From Ga0074139 sp964515195 (lineage in GTDB: Bacteria > Bdellovibrionota > Bdellovibrionia > Bdellovibrionales > Bdellovibrionaceae), in the NCBI GenBank assembly GCA_964515195.1, contig CAZETK010000023.1:1-49016 (forward strand): a stretch of DNA of 49,016 bases, written 5' to 3'. A program made the translations under genes and the position numbers. Below, in pieces: positions 1 through 7,970 of the stretch; the first letter of the stretch is position 1, and every line of letters begins with the position of its first letter. The notes under the pieces were generated by a model. That model did no database searches, was not told where the DNA came from, and worked only from the letters and a program-made list of their open reading frames with translations.

Positions 1-1276
1 TTTTACCAGTGCGGTTGCTGGAGTAAACGATAAATCGACCATCTGGAGACCAGCTTGGGTCTTCATTATTGGCAGGACGTCCGTTTCGTTTTTTAGCAGA
101 GGTCAGTCGAATCATATTCGTCCCATCGGCGTTCATGACGAAGATGTCAAAATTATTTCCGGTTTGCCCGGCGAAGGCGATTTTTGATCCATCAGGAGAC
201 CAGGCCGGTGAGGCATTGAACTGGCCTGCAAAGGTGATTCGTTTTATGTTCCCACCACTTGTATCCATCGTATAGATCATCGTGCGCCCAGCGCGGTCCG
301 AAGAGAAAGCTAATTTTCTTCCATCAGGACTGGCTGCGGGTTCTACGTTCATGGCGCCCACAGGGCCATTTGTAATTTTTGAAGAAATGCCTCCGCTAAA
401 ATCAATTTTGTAAATATCCGGAGATTTGCCCTGTGAAATAGTTAAGTAAAGATGTTTATTATCAGGCGAAAAACTTGCACCGGAATTAATCCCTTGGCGA
501 AAAGAAATCGGCTTTGTTTTTTTTGTGTCCAAATCAAATAAAAACAAATCCGCATTTCTCATTTTTGTTCGTGATCGCTGTACATAGGTTGTGTAGGCAA
601 TTTTTTTGCCGTCTGGAGACCAGGCGGGGGACAGGGAAATAGAACGATGTTTGGTGAGGCGTTCAAAGTTGGCGCCGTCCCAATCCATAACGGCAATTTC
701 GCGCGCAGGGGCGGTGCCGCGGTCGGTGGAAAAAGTCAGACGCGAGAGATACATCCCTTCTTTTCCCGTCAACGACTTCATAACATCATTGGCGAACGTG
801 TGGGCGAGTTTTCGAAAGCTGGCCACTGTCGTCTTATACTTTTTGCCGAATACTAAAGTACCTTTCGGAACATGATACAGATAGGCTTCAAAGTGAATAT
901 CATTTCCAGTGATAGAATAGCCGGCACGAATCAGAAAGTCCGCCTTCAGCTGTTGCCAACTTGTAAAGCTAAAGCCATTGGCATCAACGGGGGCGGGGCG
1001 TAAGCCCTTTGATGAGACATCTTCTAGAAATGCATTCTGATCTATAAATTGAAAGTAAGTAGAAACTTCGAGATCGTTTTTAACCACGCTGAAAAGTTCA
1101 TTTCCCTTTCCGATGTCAGCACTGGATTTTCGGGTTCCTAGGTTTTGAAAGGTCGGAAGGGCCAAAAGGCTTTTTTTTGTTCTGGCTTCACCCAGCTTGA
1201 TATAAATTTCATTGGATGATTCCTGAGAAAATCCAGCGGCACTTATAAACAACGATAAGATTAAAATCCACTTCAT
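1..1276 (-). CDS. tolB: TolB, Tol-Pal beta-propeller protein (3' end outside the window)
   Basis: Periplasmic propeller protein of the Tol-Pal envelope-constriction system; in the family it binds Pal and the TolA C-terminus. Read on the minus strand from ATG 1276, it opens with a signal peptide (MKWILILSLFISAAGFS, cleavage probably before QES). An N-terminal TolB_N-like domain follows, with segments such as FQFIDQNAF and KADFLIRAGYSI. From about residue 190 there are repeated propeller blades of the type SPAWSPDGKKIAY, ASPDGRKLAFSSDRAG, SPAWSPDGSKIAF and PSWSPDGRF. No stop is reached before base 1, so the C-terminal blade is missing only because the window ends. It lies 18 bp behind the tolA-like gene, in the same operon. 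Pal would be expected just outside the window. Confidence 0.95.
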   Translation of the reverse strand, partial: MKWILILSLFISAAGFSQESSNEIYIKLGEARTKKSLLALPTFQNLGTRKSSADIGKGNELFSVVKNDLEVSTYFQFIDQNAFLEDVSSKGLRPAPVDANGFSFTSWQQLKADFLIRAGYSITGNDIHFEAYLYHVPKGTLVFGKKYKTTVASFRKLAHTFANDVMKSLTGKEGMYLSRLTFSTDRGTAPAREIAVMDWDGANFERLTKHRSISLSPAWSPDGKKIAYTTYVQRSRTKMRNADLFLFDLDTKKTKPISFRQGINSGASFSPDNKHLYLTISQGKSPDIYKIDFSGGISSKITNGPVGAMNVEPAASPDGRKLAFSSDRAGRTMIYTMDTSGGNIKRITFAGQFNASPAWSPDGSKIAFAGQTGNNFDIFVMNADGTNMIRLTSAKKRNGRPANNEDPSWSPDGRFIVYSSNRTGK

Positions 1277-1294
1277 CTCTACCTCCGGGTGAAA

Positions 1295-2059
1295 TTATTC
1301 TGGGAAACCGATCACAATTCCTTGCGCGCCCACGATCGTCAAAAACTTTTCAGGAGGGGCGGGGTAGGGTGCGGATCGGTCTATGGTCTCTAGTACAATA
1401 TCATCATAAGCTTCGCTCCCGCTTGAGCGAATGATTTCTCGTGAAAGAATTCGCCCTGCTTGATCCAGCCGCAGCCTGGCCCGAGCCTTATAGTTTTGCC
1501 TGGCAAGCCACTCCGGCAAGGTCCAGTTTTGTTTGATATGCTGATCGAGCTCGGCAATATAGCTTTCGTGCTGCAATTTGTTGAGGCCCGTTAAAGCGGT
1601 ACCCGCTGAAAGCACATTTCCCTTCACTTGAGTGATTGTTTCTTTTGGGGAAGAGGCCTCAGCTGACTTGGTGGCGAGTTCATTTTTGATTTTATCTAAG
1701 GCTGCCTGGCGCTTGAGCTTTTCAAGGGCTTCACTTTGCTTCGACTTAGTTTTCTTTAAGTTGATGGTATCCGGTTCAGGCTTTGGAGGCTTTGGCTTTG
1801 CGACCTCTTTGACGGGCTTTGGCTTGGGAGCTGGTGGCGTTGGCTTTTCTTCCGGCTTGGCCAATTTGACTTTCGAGGGATCCAGCTTATCTGGAAGCGC
1901 GATGATGTCCACTCGAACCGCTGCCGTAAAATCGATGGACTCTGAAGGGAAGAAATAGGTTTTGACGCTGAAAAAGAGCACAAGAGTGACGTGAGCTATA
2001 AGGGATAGCTTAAGAGAGGATTTAAAAATGTCGGTCTCTCTAAAAGTATCTGCGTTCAT
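1295..2059 (-). CDS. tolA: TolA/TonB-like energy-transducing periplasmic protein
   Basis: 254 residues, probably the TolA of this Tol-Pal operon: an inner-membrane anchored rod that passes proton-motive-force energy from TolQR to TolB/Pal. Visible parts are one N-terminal membrane segment (about residues 16-38), a Pro/Lys-rich extended stretch (about 68-105, with KPTPPAPKPKPVKE and KPKPPKPEP), a charged helical stretch to about 160, and a TonB/TolA-type C-terminal domain. The C-terminal domain contains HIKQNWTLPEW, ARLRLDQAGRILS, SSGSEAYDD and APYPAPPEKF. Its ATG overlaps the tolR TGA by 4 bp (ATGA). By sequence alone it could be called TonB; the operon order favours TolA. Confidence 0.88.
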   Translation of the reverse strand: MNADTFRETDIFKSSLKLSLIAHVTLVLFFSVKTYFFPSESIDFTAAVRVDIIALPDKLDPSKVKLAKPEEKPTPPAPKPKPVKEVAKPKPPKPEPDTINLKKTKSKQSEALEKLKRQAALDKIKNELATKSAEASSPKETITQVKGNVLSAGTALTGLNKLQHESYIAELDQHIKQNWTLPEWLARQNYKARARLRLDQAGRILSREIIRSSGSEAYDDIVLETIDRSAPYPAPPEKFLTIVGAQGIVIGFPE

Positions 2060-2475
2060 CTATCCTTAGGTACGGTGATCAAACCGATATTCGTGATACC
2101 GGCGGCCCGAATTTCAGCCATAACTTCCGCCACGATTCCATAATCCACCTGGCGGTCCGCTTGGATGTAGAGTTGTTTGTTATTCCTTGTTTTAAAAATG
2201 GCTTGGATTTTGGTTTGTAAGGTGTTCAAAGAAATTTTGGTTTTACCAGCTTCAATTCTTCTGTCTTTATGAATAACCAGTATGAAAGGTTCGTCGTTCA
2301 TTTCCACACCACTGCTTGCGGTTTTAGGAACATTGACTTCGATTCCCTGTTGCATAAGCGGAGTCGTAACCATAAACATGATCAATAGCACCAGCATGAC
2401 GTCCACAAGTGGAGTCACATTGATTTCGCTTAGAACCGCTTTAGAGCGAGAGGACCCTCCGCCATTCATTCCCAT
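2056..2475 (-). CDS. tolR: TolR, ExbD/TolR family proton-channel subunit
   Basis: 139 residues, the usual length for TolR/ExbD. An N-terminal cytoplasmic tail (GGGSSRSKAVLSEINVTPLVDVMLVLLIMF) contains the family hallmark INVTPLVDVMLVLLI, with the membrane aspartate that carries protons. A periplasmic domain follows, with IQADRQVDYGIVAEVMAEIRAAG. With TolQ it forms the inner-membrane proton motor that energises TolA. ATG 2475 is supported by an upstream AAGGA at the end of tolQ; a second ATG two codons downstream is possible. The stop overlaps the tolA start (ATGA). Confidence 0.95.
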   Translation of the reverse strand: MGMNGGGSSRSKAVLSEINVTPLVDVMLVLLIMFMVTTPLMQQGIEVNVPKTASSGVEMNDEPFILVIHKDRRIEAGKTKISLNTLQTKIQAIFKTRNNKQLYIQADRQVDYGIVAEVMAEIRAAGITNIGLITVPKDR

Positions 2476-2480
2476 TCTTC

Positions 2481-3170
2481 TTATCCTTTAAAGAAGTTCC
2501 GTTTTACGATGTTTAAAAAGTCAGTCGTGAAACTATTTAATTCGATTTCTTCTTTACGAACCCGCGCCACAAAATGATTGTAAAGCATTACGGCCGGAAT
2601 GGCAGCCGCAAGACCTATAGCAGTCGCGATCAAGGCCTCGGAAATTCCGGGCGCGACGACAGCCAAGCTGGCATTCCCCGTGGCGCCTATCTTGTGGAAT
2701 GAGCCCATGATTCCCCACACGGTTCCAAATAAACCGATAAAAGGGCCCGTGCTTCCGGTTGTTGCCAACCAATTCAGGCGTGACTCTAAAAAGGAGATTT
2801 CATTTTCAACGGATTTGCGAATTACTCTCTCTAGATTATCAATTCCTGATAGCTGGGGTTTATCTCCGGATTGAGAAGTTTCCGCGAGCTTTTTAAGCTC
2901 TAAATAGGCGGCCCGGTAAACACTTGCGATAGTGCTGGAAGCATATTGATCAATTTGCTCATACAGCTGATCTAAAGACGAAGCCTTCCAAAAGTGGGCC
3001 AGGAACAATTCATTTTGTTCTGAAATTTTTTTGAATTGACGCCACTTCGTAAGACCGACGGCCCAGCAAACAACCGAAAGAAAAATAAGAATAAGCAAAG
3101 TAAGCTGGACTATAGGACTGGCCTGAAGAATTGCATCCCATGTACTTGTATTGATTGCGACTTTTTCCAT
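2481..3170 (-). CDS. tolQ: TolQ, MotA/TolQ/ExbB family proton-channel subunit
   Basis: Inner-membrane motor subunit of Tol-Pal. From ATG 3170 it is 229 residues and begins MEKVAINTSTWDAILQASPI, a typical TolQ start. The reading frame extends upstream to a TTG at 3206 without adding conserved residues, and neither start has a clear Shine-Dalgarno sequence. Three membrane segments are visible: about residues 18-40, about 130-155 and about 163-190. The conserved ExbB/TolQ core is there: RLNWLATTGSTGPFIGLFGTVWGIM, then ISEALIATAIGLAAAIPAV. It ends 5 bp before tolR, and the tolR ribosome-binding site lies across its stop codon. Confidence 0.95.
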   Translation of the reverse strand: MEKVAINTSTWDAILQASPIVQLTLLILIFLSVVCWAVGLTKWRQFKKISEQNELFLAHFWKASSLDQLYEQIDQYASSTIASVYRAAYLELKKLAETSQSGDKPQLSGIDNLERVIRKSVENEISFLESRLNWLATTGSTGPFIGLFGTVWGIMGSFHKIGATGNASLAVVAPGISEALIATAIGLAAAIPAVMLYNHFVARVRKEEIELNSFTTDFLNIVKRNFFKG

Positions 3171-3220
3171 GGGATTTATTTTAGGCAGCCTTGCCGGAAA
3201 GGGCAAAATGAAATCGGCCC

Positions 3221-4075
3221 TCAGGGTCCTTTTTTATCTGAGGATGTTTCTTCAACAATAAGGATGTCGGGTTTGTAGTGAAGGGCCCTTTCTCGATCAA
3301 GGTCCGTACGCACGGGGCCAAGAGCGATCCCTTTATGTCGACGCCTTATTTCACTTAAGACCCTATCGTTCATCATATCTCGGTCATGAAGACGAAGAGG
3401 TGAAAAGAAATAATCACGTTGAAAGTTTACCAGACTTTCAAGGTGAAGGGAGGACATCGTTAGAAGTTTACTCAAGTCCGAAAGCGTTGAGCCGTATATC
3501 CATAGAGGCTTTTGACTTTTGAGGCTGGAAACTACTAGATCAATGTCACTTCGGATGATCACCTTATCTTGGAGGCCATTTTTTTCGATCGCTTCAATTA
3601 AGTACCGGTCGATCTCAAGAGCATTGTCTTGAATATCCAGAATCCAAAATTGCGGAGAAAGGCGACTTAGCCAGGTATCAAAGGAGAGAATCTGTGACGC
3701 CCGACTTTTTAGAAAAACAAAGTGATAATAAAAATGTTTATTACCTTTATATTGAGAAGAATCCGTTTTACTCAGCTCTGAAATGAAGGAAAGCTCATCA
3801 TCTGTAGCTGTGAAAAATTCACCATCAGAACTCATCCGCAGTTGAAGCGAAATTCCACCTTGTGAATTTGATTTCAAAAACGCTTGAGCCTCCTGTAAAT
3901 TGTTGGTCTGTAGCGCTGGGGTCGCATTTGAAATATTCATCAGCGGATGATCATAGGCCTGATACTGAAAGCTTTGACCCCACAGCCAAAGGATACTCCA
4001 CACCAAAAAGGCCAAAATAAAGGTACCTAAAGTAATTCCAACTAATCTCATACTCCCGTCATAGCAACATAACAT
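3221..4075 (-). CDS. Membrane-anchored GDPD-like protein, probably catalytically degenerate
   Basis: First gene of the tol operon, up to 284 residues. The N-terminus holds one membrane anchor (about residues 9-32). The rest resembles the glycerophosphodiester phosphodiesterase TIM barrel. A strand GGISLQLRMSSDGEFFTATDDEL aligns by eye with the family's E-D-V-x-T-x-D-G-x-x-V-x-x-H-D segment. FWILDIQD sits where the second acidic strand belongs, KVIIRSD follows, and the C-terminus (VRTDLDRERALHYKPDILIVEE) looks like the closing strand with DGIITD. The HRG histidine and the HD histidine are not visible, so enzymatic activity is doubtful. Start is uncertain: ATG 4075 opens the frame, ATG 4051 begins MRLVGITLG. 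It could have a structural or regulatory role in the envelope. Confidence 0.6.
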   Translation of the reverse strand: MLCCYDGSMRLVGITLGTFILAFLVWSILWLWGQSFQYQAYDHPLMNISNATPALQTNNLQEAQAFLKSNSQGGISLQLRMSSDGEFFTATDDELSFISELSKTDSSQYKGNKHFYYHFVFLKSRASQILSFDTWLSRLSPQFWILDIQDNALEIDRYLIEAIEKNGLQDKVIIRSDIDLVVSSLKSQKPLWIYGSTLSDLSKLLTMSSLHLESLVNFQRDYFFSPLRLHDRDMMNDRVLSEIRRRHKGIALGPVRTDLDRERALHYKPDILIVEETSSDKKGP

Positions 4076-4150
4076 ATTGAAATCACGAACTTTTTAATTA
4101 CGACAAAATTAAACGTATTTCCTCTTGTGTTCAGCGCCATTTTCATTTAG

Positions 4151-4168
4151 TTTGCGCTTGAACGCAAA
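4151..4168. promoter_or_regulatory. Inverted repeat upstream of the rrf2-suf operon, candidate operator
   Basis: TTTGCG (4151-4156) and CGCAAA (4163-4168) form a perfect 6-bp dyad separated by CTTGAA. It lies just before the AGGA ribosome-binding site (about 4171) and the ATG at 4180 of the Rrf2 regulator. Rrf2/IscR-type regulators commonly repress their own operon through dyads at the promoter, so self-regulation is a reasonable guess. No convincing -35/-10 pair was seen beside it, so its role is inferred from position. Confidence 0.4.
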
Positions 4169-4179
4169 TAAGGACCCAA

Positions 4180-4593
4180 ATGACCAAATTGAATCGAAAA
4201 GTCGAATATTCCTTGATGGCTCTTAAGTACCTTCATGGCCAGGGAGATACTAAGGTGACAGCCAAAGAAGTGGCGGAAGCCTTGGGGGCGTCCTTTGATG
4301 TAATGGCCCGAGTCATGCAAATTATGGCTCAAAGAGGAATTTTGATTTCAGAACAGGGAGCTTCTGGGGGCTATCGATTGGGAAAAAGCCTGGAAGAAGT
4401 TTCTTTACATTATTTAATCGAGATTATCGATGGACCCACCGCGCTTGTGAAGTGCATGAGTGACGAGTCCGGATGTGAGATTAAATCCAATTGCAATATT
4501 TTATTTCCGGTTCGCTCTTTGAACTCCAAATTGAATGCTTTCTTTAAAGAAATCTCCTTGGCTGAATTGATGGAGGGACAGGCTCATGTCTGA
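4180..4593 (+). CDS. Rrf2-family Fe-S regulator (IscR/SufR type) of the suf operon
   Basis: 137 residues. The N-terminal winged helix has VEYSLMALKYLHGQ, TAKEVAEALGA and ISEQGASGGYRLGK, the Rrf2 signature. Three cysteines, C92, C99 and C105 (spacing C-x6-C-x5-C), sit where IscR-type proteins bind a [2Fe-2S] cluster. It is the first gene of the Fe-S assembly operon and its end overlaps the sufB start by 8 bp. In this family a cluster-bearing regulator senses Fe-S supply and represses suf/isc genes, and that is the likely role here. It could be called IscR or SufR; the sequence does not decide. Confidence 0.92.
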   Translation: MTKLNRKVEYSLMALKYLHGQGDTKVTAKEVAEALGASFDVMARVMQIMAQRGILISEQGASGGYRLGKSLEEVSLHYLIEIIDGPTALVKCMSDESGCEIKSNCNILFPVRSLNSKLNAFFKEISLAELMEGQAHV

Positions 4594-6007
4594 TTCCAGT
4601 TACGAATACAAATATGGATTTGAGACCGACATCGAACAAGAAATGATTCCGAAAGGGCTCAATGAGGACGTGATTCGGAAGATTTCGCAAAAAAAACAAG
4701 AGCCGGAATGGATGTTGGAAAACCGATTGAAGGCTTACCGCCATTGGCTAACTATGACCGAACCCGACTGGGCTCACGTGAATTATCCAAAAATAGATTT
4801 TCAGGACGCCCACTATTTCGCAGCGCCCAAGAAAAAGGAGTCCCGTAAGTCGATGGAGGAGTTAGATCCCGAACTGCTTCAGACCTTTGAGCGACTGGGG
4901 ATTCCGCTGCAAGAACAAAAGCGGATTTCTGGTGTGGCTGTCGATGTGGTCTTTGATTCGGTTTCTATCGCGACCACTCACCAAGAAGAGTTGGAAAAAG
5001 TGGGAGTCATATTCTGCTCTATCAGTGAGGCCATCCAGAAACACCCTGAAATTGTGAAAAAGTACTTTGGCTCGGTCGTGCCGTATGCGGACAATTTTTA
5101 TTCCGCCTTAAATGCGGCCGTCTTTACCGACGGGTCATTTGTTTATATTCCTAAAAATGTTCGCTGTCCGATTGATCTTTCGACTTATTTTAGAATTAAT
5201 GCGAAAGAAACCGGGCAATTTGAAAGAACTTTGGTGGTGGCCGATGAGGGCTCCTTCGTGAATTACTTAGAAGGGTGTACAGCGCCTCAGCGAGACGAGA
5301 ACCAGCTTCATGCCGCCGTGGTGGAGCTAGTCGCATTAGAAAGAGCCGAGATCAAATACTCAACAGTACAAAACTGGTATACGGGTGATAAGTTGGGCCG
5401 CGGGGGGGTTTATAACTTTGTGACTAAGCGAGGAATGTGCCATGGCTATAAGTCCAAAATCTCTTGGACTCAGGTGGAAAGCGGCTCCGCGATCACGTGG
5501 AAGTATCCATCTTGCATTTTAAAAGGGGACGAGTCCGAAGGGGCATTTTACTCTGTGGCCTTGACCCATGATTACATGCAAGCGGATACCGGCACCAAGA
5601 TGATACACATCGGGAAGAACACCAAGAGCACGATTATTTCAAAAGGAATTTCAACGGGACATTCCTCTAACGCTTATCGGGGGCTTGTTAAAATTTTGCC
5701 TTCTGCCGAAGGTGCGCGCAACTATTCACAATGTGACTCTATGTTGGTGGGAGACAGAGCTTCCGCCCATACCTTTCCCTATTTGGAAGTGAAGAACAAG
5801 ACCGCCCAGATAGAGCACGAGGCCACTACCTCTAGGATTTCAGAAGACCAGATCTTCTATCTGCAATCACGAGGTCTGGATATGGAGAAAACAATCTCCA
5901 TGCTGGTGAATGGATTTTGTAAAGATGTATTTAAAGAGCTTCCGCTGGAGTTCTCTGTGGAGGCCGTTAAGTTAATTGAAATGAAACTAGAAAACTCGGT
6001 GGGTTAA
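4586..6007 (+). CDS. sufB: SufB, Fe-S cluster scaffold subunit
   Basis: 473 residues, the usual SufB length. Scaffold subunit of the SufBCD complex, on which Fe-S clusters are built in the cytoplasm. Recognisable segments are KAYRHWLTMTEPDWAH near the N-terminus, the beta-helix core (DGSFVYIPKNVRCPIDLSTYFRIN, EGCTAPQRDENQLHAAVVEL), and the C-terminal NYSQCDSMLVGDRASAHTFPYLEVKN with the conserved cysteine of the SufB-SufD interface. It ends with EDQIFYLQSRGLDMEKT. The ATG overlaps the end of the regulator gene, implying translational coupling. Confidence 0.98.
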   Translation: MSDSSYEYKYGFETDIEQEMIPKGLNEDVIRKISQKKQEPEWMLENRLKAYRHWLTMTEPDWAHVNYPKIDFQDAHYFAAPKKKESRKSMEELDPELLQTFERLGIPLQEQKRISGVAVDVVFDSVSIATTHQEELEKVGVIFCSISEAIQKHPEIVKKYFGSVVPYADNFYSALNAAVFTDGSFVYIPKNVRCPIDLSTYFRINAKETGQFERTLVVADEGSFVNYLEGCTAPQRDENQLHAAVVELVALERAEIKYSTVQNWYTGDKLGRGGVYNFVTKRGMCHGYKSKISWTQVESGSAITWKYPSCILKGDESEGAFYSVALTHDYMQADTGTKMIHIGKNTKSTIISKGISTGHSSNAYRGLVKILPSAEGARNYSQCDSMLVGDRASAHTFPYLEVKNKTAQIEHEATTSRISEDQIFYLQSRGLDMEKTISMLVNGFCKDVFKELPLEFSVEAVKLIEMKLENSVG

Positions 6008-6009
6008 CA

Positions 6010-6762
6010 GTGCTAGAAATAAAAAATTTGAAAGCTAAAATTGAAGATAAAGTCGTCCTCAACGGGGTTAATTTAACGGTGAAGCCTGGAGAAGTGCACG
6101 CCATTATGGGTCCCAATGGTTCGGGCAAATCCACTCTCTCTAAAGTTCTTGCGGGTCATCCCTCTTATGAAGTTCTGGATGGAGACATTTTGTATGAAGT
6201 GAACTTCGAGATGAAAAGTATTCTTGAAATGGCGCCTGACGAGCGGGCTAAAGAAGGCATCTTCTTGGCCTTTCAATACCCTATTGAAGTTCCCGGTGTG
6301 ACAAACTTTAGCTTTTTAATGACATCCTTTAATTCGGTTTTAGAGGCTCAGGGTTCGCCAACTATGTCAGAAGAAGAATTTCGACATTACGTCACCGAAA
6401 AACTAAAAATCGTTTCGATGAAGCCCGACTACCTCGAGCGGGGAGTCAACGTGGGTTTTTCAGGCGGTGAAAAGAAAAAGAACGAGATTTTGCAAATGGC
6501 GGTTTTGGCGCCCCGGCTGGCCTTGCTGGATGAAACGGATTCAGGCCTGGATATTGACGCCTTACGAGTCGTCGCAGAAGGCGTCAATAAACTTCGCAGC
6601 CCTCATAATGCCATTATCCTGATTACCCACTATCAGCGCTTGCTGGATTACATTAAGCCCGACTTTGTCCACGTTTTGGCTAAGGGACAGATCGTTCAGA
6701 CCGGCGGTCCAGAACTCGCCATGAAACTGGAAGAGCAGGGTTACGATTGGTTGGTACAATGA
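6010..6762 (+). CDS. sufC: SufC, Fe-S assembly ATPase
   Basis: 250 residues, cytoplasmic ABC-type ATPase of SufBC2D. It starts with GTG at 6010, 2 bp after the sufB stop. Walker A is GPNGSGKST (about residues 35-43), the signature motif is FSGGEKKKNEILQM, Walker B is LALLDETDSGLDIDAL, and the switch histidine is in ILITHYQRLL. The K-x2-N-x-x-L-Q form of the signature and the ETDSGLD form of Walker B separate SufC from transport ATPases. Its TGA overlaps the sufD ATG (ATGA). Confidence 0.98.
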   Translation: MLEIKNLKAKIEDKVVLNGVNLTVKPGEVHAIMGPNGSGKSTLSKVLAGHPSYEVLDGDILYEVNFEMKSILEMAPDERAKEGIFLAFQYPIEVPGVTNFSFLMTSFNSVLEAQGSPTMSEEEFRHYVTEKLKIVSMKPDYLERGVNVGFSGGEKKKNEILQMAVLAPRLALLDETDSGLDIDALRVVAEGVNKLRSPHNAIILITHYQRLLDYIKPDFVHVLAKGQIVQTGGPELAMKLEEQGYDWLVQ

Positions 6763-7970
6763 GCTTAACAGAATCTTTGTCCCGACAATTGAATTCGCCG
6801 TCGCCGGTGCAGGTAGCGGCCCTTAACTTTCTTAAGGAAAAAGGCTTTCCGACCAAGAAAGAAGAAACTTGGAAATACACCAGTTTGAAGCCCTGGCTGG
6901 AAAAAGATTATTCCTTATCAACCTCGCAAGGTATGATTCCTCAGTTGCCGGAAGAGACCCACTATCGAGCTGTTTTCATCAACGGCTGTTTTAATAATGA
7001 ACTTTCTCAATTGCCAGCTGCGGTGCAAATTTTGGATAAAGAGGCACAAGAAGAAAAGCGTGACGCTTTTTCGGCCTTGAATTTATCTCTTTGCCCTCGT
7101 TGGTCGATTGTCAAAGTGGCTAATAAGACAATTTTGGAGCGCCCCCTCGAATTGCTTTATCTTTACTTGTCATCTCAACCCCAGGCCATTAGCGGCACCC
7201 GGGTGCAATTGGAAATCGGTGAGGATTGCTCTCTGGCTTTGCTGGAAAGACATCTTCAGCAGGATGACAGCGAAACTTTCGTCAATGTGAGGACAAGAGT
7301 CTTAGTAGGGCGAGGATCTAAAGTCGAGTATGCCCAACTGCAACAGCAGAATGAGTCTAGCTTTCATTTCAATAAAACGGATTTTGAGATTGGCCAAAAT
7401 GCGAATGTTACTTCACTAGTGGTCGCATCGGGGGCCAAACTATCCCGAAGTGAGCTGGGGATCAACATCACAGACTCTGGCATCACAGCCCAAGCCTACG
7501 GAATATACGCTTTGACGGGGCAACAGCAGTCGGATCACTACACTTCAATCCGCCACCACAAGGGTGGCAGTAACACGATCCAGATCTACAAGGGGCTTTT
7601 GGACGGACACTCAAAATGCGTTTTTAACGGGCATGTTTATATTGCCCAGGATGCCCAAAAGGCCAACTCCCAACAGCTTAATAAAAACTTACTTTTGAGT
7701 CCTTACGCCGAAGTGAACAGCAAGCCCGAGCTGATGATTTTTGCCGACGATGTTAAGGCCACTCACGGCTCGACCATTGGGCAACTGCAGAAAGAAGAAC
7801 TTTTCTATCTTCGCAGCCGTGGAATTAAGCCTGAATTGGCCATCCAGATGTTGTCTCAGGCTTTTGTGATGGATGTGGTTGAGAAGTTGGAAAATCCGGT
7901 TTTGAAAAATGCGGTGGAAGAACTTTTACGGGATAAACTTAAGGATTTCCAAGGAATGAAGCCGAAATGA
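6759..7970 (+). CDS. sufD: SufD, Fe-S assembly scaffold subunit
   Basis: 403 residues from ATG 6759. An in-frame TTG at 6747 also exists, but the ATGA overlap with sufC favours 6759. The N-terminus carries the SufD helix with EETWKYTSL. The beta-helix core includes HYTSIRHHKGGSNTIQIYKG and SKCVFNGHVYIAQDAQKANS. The C-terminus has KPELMIFADDVKATHGSTIGQL and ELFYLRSRGI, where the histidine of KATHGST corresponds to the interface residue of the family. It partners with SufB and SufC. The stop overlaps the sufS start by 4 bp. Confidence 0.97.
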   Translation: MSLTESLSRQLNSPSPVQVAALNFLKEKGFPTKKEETWKYTSLKPWLEKDYSLSTSQGMIPQLPEETHYRAVFINGCFNNELSQLPAAVQILDKEAQEEKRDAFSALNLSLCPRWSIVKVANKTILERPLELLYLYLSSQPQAISGTRVQLEIGEDCSLALLERHLQQDDSETFVNVRTRVLVGRGSKVEYAQLQQQNESSFHFNKTDFEIGQNANVTSLVVASGAKLSRSELGINITDSGITAQAYGIYALTGQQQSDHYTSIRHHKGGSNTIQIYKGLLDGHSKCVFNGHVYIAQDAQKANSQQLNKNLLLSPYAEVNSKPELMIFADDVKATHGSTIGQLQKEELFYLRSRGIKPELAIQMLSQAFVMDVVEKLENPVLKNAVEELLRDKLKDFQGMKPK

